From the NCBI RefSeq assembly GCF_040546765.1, contig NZ_JBEPOK010000001.1, positions 310,001-374,000 on the forward strand: 64,000 nucleotides of DNA, given 5' to 3'. Of the stretch, positions 60,952 to 64,000 are shown piece after piece (position 1 is the first letter of the stretch; each line of letters begins with the position of its first letter). This DNA comes from Arthrobacter sp. OAP107 (lineage in GTDB: Bacteria > Actinomycetota > Actinomycetes > Actinomycetales > Micrococcaceae). The notes under the pieces are model-generated. The model worked only from the letters and a program-made list of their open reading frames with translations, was not told the DNA's origin and searched no databases. Made by a program: the position numbers and the translations under genes.

Positions 60952-62168
60952 GCACCCACCAGCTCCCGGAGCACCCGGATTTCCTGTGGCACAACCCGGA
61001 GCCCAAGTCCTCCTATGACGCCGTGATTGTCGGCGGCGGCGGGCACGGCCTGGCCACCGCCTACTTCCTGGCCAAGAACCACGGCATGACCAACATCGCC
61101 GTCCTGGAAAAGGGCTGGCTCGCCGGCGGCAACATGGCCCGCAACACCACCATCATCCGTTCCAACTACCTCTGGGACGAGTCCGCCGCCATCTACGAGC
61201 ACGCCCTGAAGCTGTGGGAGATCCTGCCGGAGGAGCTGGAGTACGACTTCCTCTTCAGCCAGCGCGGCGTGATGAACCTGGCCCACACCCTGGGCGACGT
61301 CCGCGAAAGCATCCGCCGCGTGGGTGCCAACAAGCTCAACGGCGTGGACGCCGAATGGCTGGACCCGCAGCAGGTCAAGGAACTCTGCCCCATCCTGAAC
61401 ATCCGCGACGACATCCGCTACCCGGTCATGGGCGCCACTTACCAGCCCCGCGCCGGCATCGCCAAGCACGACCACGTCGCCTGGGCCTTCGCCCGCAAGT
61501 GCGACGAGATGGGCGTGGACATCATCCAGAACTGCGAAGTCACCGGCTTCGTCAAGGACGGCAACCGCGTGGTGGGCGTCAAGACCAACCGCGGCACCAT
61601 CAACACCGAAAAGGTGGGCCTCTGCGCCGCCGGCCACAGCTCGGTCCTGGCGGAAATGGCCGGCTTCCGGCTCCCCATCCAGTCCCACCCGCTGCAGGCG
61701 CTGGTCTCCGAGCTGCACGAGCCGGTCCACCCGACCGTCGTCATGTCCAACCACGTCCACGTGTACGTCTCCCAGGCGCACAAGGGCGAACTGGTCATGG
61801 GCGCCGGCGTCGACTCCTACAACGGCTACGGCCAGCGCGGCTCCTTCCACGTGATCGAGCACCAGATGGCGGCCGCCGTCGAACTGTTCCCGATCTTTGC
61901 CCGGGCACACGTGCTACGGACCTGGGGCGGCATCGTTGACACCACGCTGGACGCGTCGCCGATCGTGGGCACCACCCCGGTGGACAACATGTTTGTGAAC
62001 TGCGGCTGGGGAACCGGCGGCTTCAAGGGCACGCCGGCTGCCGGGCTGACCTTCGCGCACACCATCGCCACCGGCGCACCGCACAAGCTCAACAGGCCCT
62101 TCGCCCTGGAACGCTTCGAAACCGGTGCCCTGATCGACGAACACGGCGCTGCCGCCGTCGCCCACTAG
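60948..62168 (+). CDS. soxB: Sarcosine oxidase subunit beta
   Basis: A 406-aa protein with the DAO-type FAD fold AVIVGGGGHGLATAYFLAKN and the stretch GNMARNTTIIRSNYLWDESA. In heterotetrameric sarcosine oxidase this subunit binds FAD at the active site and FMN at the interface with alpha, and oxidises sarcosine to glycine and a C1 unit. Starts at GTG overlapping glyA; soxD follows after 27 bp. Confidence 0.95.
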   Translation: MSTHQLPEHPDFLWHNPEPKSSYDAVIVGGGGHGLATAYFLAKNHGMTNIAVLEKGWLAGGNMARNTTIIRSNYLWDESAAIYEHALKLWEILPEELEYDFLFSQRGVMNLAHTLGDVRESIRRVGANKLNGVDAEWLDPQQVKELCPILNIRDDIRYPVMGATYQPRAGIAKHDHVAWAFARKCDEMGVDIIQNCEVTGFVKDGNRVVGVKTNRGTINTEKVGLCAAGHSSVLAEMAGFRLPIQSHPLQALVSELHEPVHPTVVMSNHVHVYVSQAHKGELVMGAGVDSYNGYGQRGSFHVIEHQMAAAVELFPIFARAHVLRTWGGIVDTTLDASPIVGTTPVDNMFVNCGWGTGGFKGTPAAGLTFAHTIATGAPHKLNRPFALERFETGALIDEHGAAAVAH

Positions 62169-62195
62169 CCACGGTCCACAAGAAAGAAGACGCAC

Positions 62196-62567
62196 ATGCT
62201 GCTTATCTCCTGCCCCAACTGCGGCCCGCGGGACGAAACCGAGTTCCACTACGGCGGCCAGGCCCACGTGCCCTACCCCGAGAACCCCAACGACCTCAGC
62301 GACCGGGAATGGGCCGAGTACCTGTTCTACCGCGAGAACACCAAGGGCACCTTCGCCGAGCGGTGGGTGCACAGCACCGGCTGCCGGCAGTGGTTCAACA
62401 TGCTCCGCGACACGGTCACCTACGACATCCAGGCCGTCTACCCGATGGGGGTGCCGCGTCCCGCCGCGCCTGTCCCGCCCGCAGCTGACACCGGCACTGC
62501 AAGCACCGGCGCCACCAGCACCACCCCCCTCAGCCCCAGCACCGCCCCGGAAGGAGCGACCAAGTGA
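62196..62567 (+). CDS. soxD: Sarcosine oxidase subunit delta
   Basis: A 123-aa protein. LLISCPNCGPRDETEFHYGG supplies the two Cys of the zinc site, with WVHSTGCRQWFNMLRDTVTY as the family core. The C-terminal 30 residues are Ala/Pro/Thr-rich and longer than usual. It is a small structural subunit of the heterotetramer. Its stop overlaps the soxA start (GTGA). Confidence 0.95.
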   Translation: MLLISCPNCGPRDETEFHYGGQAHVPYPENPNDLSDREWAEYLFYRENTKGTFAERWVHSTGCRQWFNMLRDTVTYDIQAVYPMGVPRPAAPVPPAADTGTASTGATSTTPLSPSTAPEGATK

Positions 62568-64000
62568 CCTCCCAGAACACGCGCCTCAGCACCGGCGGCC
62601 GCATCGACCGCAGCATCTCCTGGCGCTTCACGGTGGACGGCGAGGAATTCACCGGACACCCGGGCGACACGCTGGCCTCCGCGCTGCTGGCCAACGGCCG
62701 CATCGCCGCCGGCAACTCACTGTACGAGGACCGTGCCCGCGGCATCCTGGCCGCCGGCGTGGAAGAGCCCAACGCCCTGGTCCGCGTCGAAGCACGCTTC
62801 CCCGGCGACGTCGCCGAGTCCATGCTCCCCGCCACCACGGTTTCGCTGGTGGACGGCCTGAAGGCCGGCTACCTGAACGGCCTCGGCAAGCTGGACCCGG
62901 CCGACGACCGCGCCGAGTACGACAAGAAGTACGTGCACACCGACATCCTCGTCATCGGCGGCGGCCCCGCCGGCCTGGCCGCGGCCCGCGAAGCTGTCCG
63001 CAGCGGAGCCCGCGTCATCCTGATGGACGACCAGCCGGAACTCGGCGGTTCGCTGCTGTCCGGATCCACCGCCCCCGACCTGGCGGAAACCATCGAGGGC
63101 AAGCCTGCCCTGGAATGGGTTGCCGACGTCGAGGCGGAGCTGGTCTCCGGCGCCGAAAGCACCGTGCTGAACCGCACCACCGCGTTCGGCGCCTACGACG
63201 CCAACTACATCATCGCGGTCCAGAACCGCACCGACCACCTCTCCAGCCCGGCCGCCGGCGGCGTCTCCCGGCAGCGTATTTGGCACATCCGTGCCAACCA
63301 GGTTGTGCTGGCCCCCGGCGCCCACGAGCGTCCGCTGGTGTTCGAGAACAACGACCGCCCGGGCATCATGCTCGCCTCGGCTGTCCGCAGCTACCTGAAC
63401 CGCTATGCCGTGGCCGCCGGCTCCCGTGTGGTGATCAGCACCACCAACGACAGCGCCTACGCCCTGGCCGCGGACCTGCGCGCCGCCGGCATCAAGGTCG
63501 CGGGCCGTCGTCGATGCCCGTCCCGCCCTCACGCCGGTGGCTGCCGCCGCCGTCGAGGCCGGCATCCGGGTGCTGATCGGCAGCGCGGTTGCCAACACCG
63601 CCGCTGACGCGGACGGCCGGCTGAACGGCGTCACCGTCCGCAGCATTAACGACGACGGCGAACTCACCTCGGGCATCGAAGAGATCGCCGCCGACCTGCT
63701 GGCAGTGTCCGGCGGCTGGAGCCCGCTGGTGCACCTGCACTCGCAGCGCCAGGGCAAGCTGCGCTGGGACGAGGACCTCGCCGCCTTCGTGCCGGCCACC
63801 GTGGTTCCGAACCAGCAGACCATCGGCTCCGGCCGCGGCAGCTTCGACCTCGCTGACTGCCTGGCCGAGGGCATCTCGGCCGGCGCTTCGGCGGCCATCG
63901 CTGCCGGCTTCGAGTCCGCCGTCGAGCCCGCCGCGCTGGCAGAGCCGAAGGCGTCCGCCCCGACCCGCCAGCTGTGGCTGGTCCCCGGCCAGACCGGAAC
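62564..64000 (+). CDS. soxA: Sarcosine oxidase subunit alpha (partial, with a frameshift)
   Basis: The first 480 or so codons of a gene normally about 950-1000 long, running off the window. The N-terminal ferredoxin-like domain (WRFTVDGEEFTGHPGDTLAS) is followed by the NAD fold VHTDILVIGGGPAGLAAARE. The frame breaks near 63500-63504: one extra G in GCGGGCC changes KVAAVVDARP into KVAGRRRC. The next frame then continues as normal SoxA (GSAVANTAADADGRLNGVTV; LLAVSGGWSPLVHLHSQRQG). A G-run sequencing error is likely; otherwise the enzyme is inactive. Confidence 0.88.

Noticed and set aside
60384..61910. A 508-codon minus-strand frame opposite glyA and soxB
   Set aside because: Same antisense composition effect; the sense strand encodes glyA and soxB with all motifs.
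1..64000. CRISPR arrays, rRNA, tRNA, replication or phage attachment sites
   Set aside because: No regularly spaced identical repeats, cloverleaf sequences, rRNA segments or integrase genes were recognised while reading.

Overview
High-GC actinobacterial chromosome. Gene content fits Arthrobacter or a close relative (Pseudarthrobacter, Paenarthrobacter): the dimethylglycine oxidase at 31867-34359 resembles, as I recall it, the characterised A. globiformis enzyme; a mycothiol-linked formaldehyde dehydrogenase is present; and GTG starts and ATGA/GTGA gene overlaps are common. No rRNA, tRNA or CRISPR array was seen.

Layout. (1) 1-7.0 kb: right end of an IS21-type element, then unrelated accessory genes (GNAT, CynX-like MFS, Rieske lipoprotein, GH13 hydrolase) and decayed pieces. 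(2) 7.0-18.3 kb: a catabolic cluster I cannot match to a described pathway. A seven-gene minus-strand operon holds an MHS transporter, GntR regulator, nitrilase-family amidase, DUF2848 protein, HpaB-type flavin monooxygenase, cupin and flavin reductase. Facing it are an APC permease, a TetR regulator and a YtcJ-type amidohydrolase, followed by a frameshifted NylB-like serine hydrolase. The same 17-bp operator occurs at two promoters of this block. (3) 18.5-47.4 kb: a large glycine betaine/C1 supercluster with two copies of the Rieske oxygenase, ferredoxin reductase, dimethylglycine oxidase, purU and IclR regulator, plus two betaine-type transporters (MHS and BCCT), fchA, folD, an FdhF/YdeP formate dehydrogenase-like enzyme, moeA, a metallo-beta-lactamase hydrolase, mscR and a DUF6457 protein. 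(4) 47.4-58.7 kb: mixed accessory genes and remnants, including hxlA (formaldehyde fixation) divergent from an unusual HATPase-LuxR regulator, and an IS110 relic. (5) 58.8-64 kb: a GntR regulator divergent from glyA-soxB-soxD-soxA (sarcosine oxidase), with soxA running off the window.

How it works together (inference from families): betaine enters by the two transporters and is demethylated by the Rieske oxygenase to dimethylglycine, then by dimethylglycine oxidase to sarcosine and by sarcosine oxidase to glycine. GlyA converts glycine plus methylene-THF to serine. Released one-carbon units go through FolD/FchA/PurU to formate and then to CO2, through mycothiol (MscR plus MBL hydrolase), or into sugar phosphate (HxlA).

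Two regulatory layers are visible in the DNA. Five promoters of uptake and first-step genes share TTGACA-N17/18-CACKCT followed by TGTTG-N14-TGTTG, probably the IclR targets. Four promoters of the later C1 steps share a TGATATATCA palindrome, probably bound by the two GntR paralogues. The leader of moeA also folds into a nested RNA structure that may be a molybdenum-cofactor riboswitch. Single-base frameshifts in purU2, soxA and the serine hydrolase could be sequencing errors.
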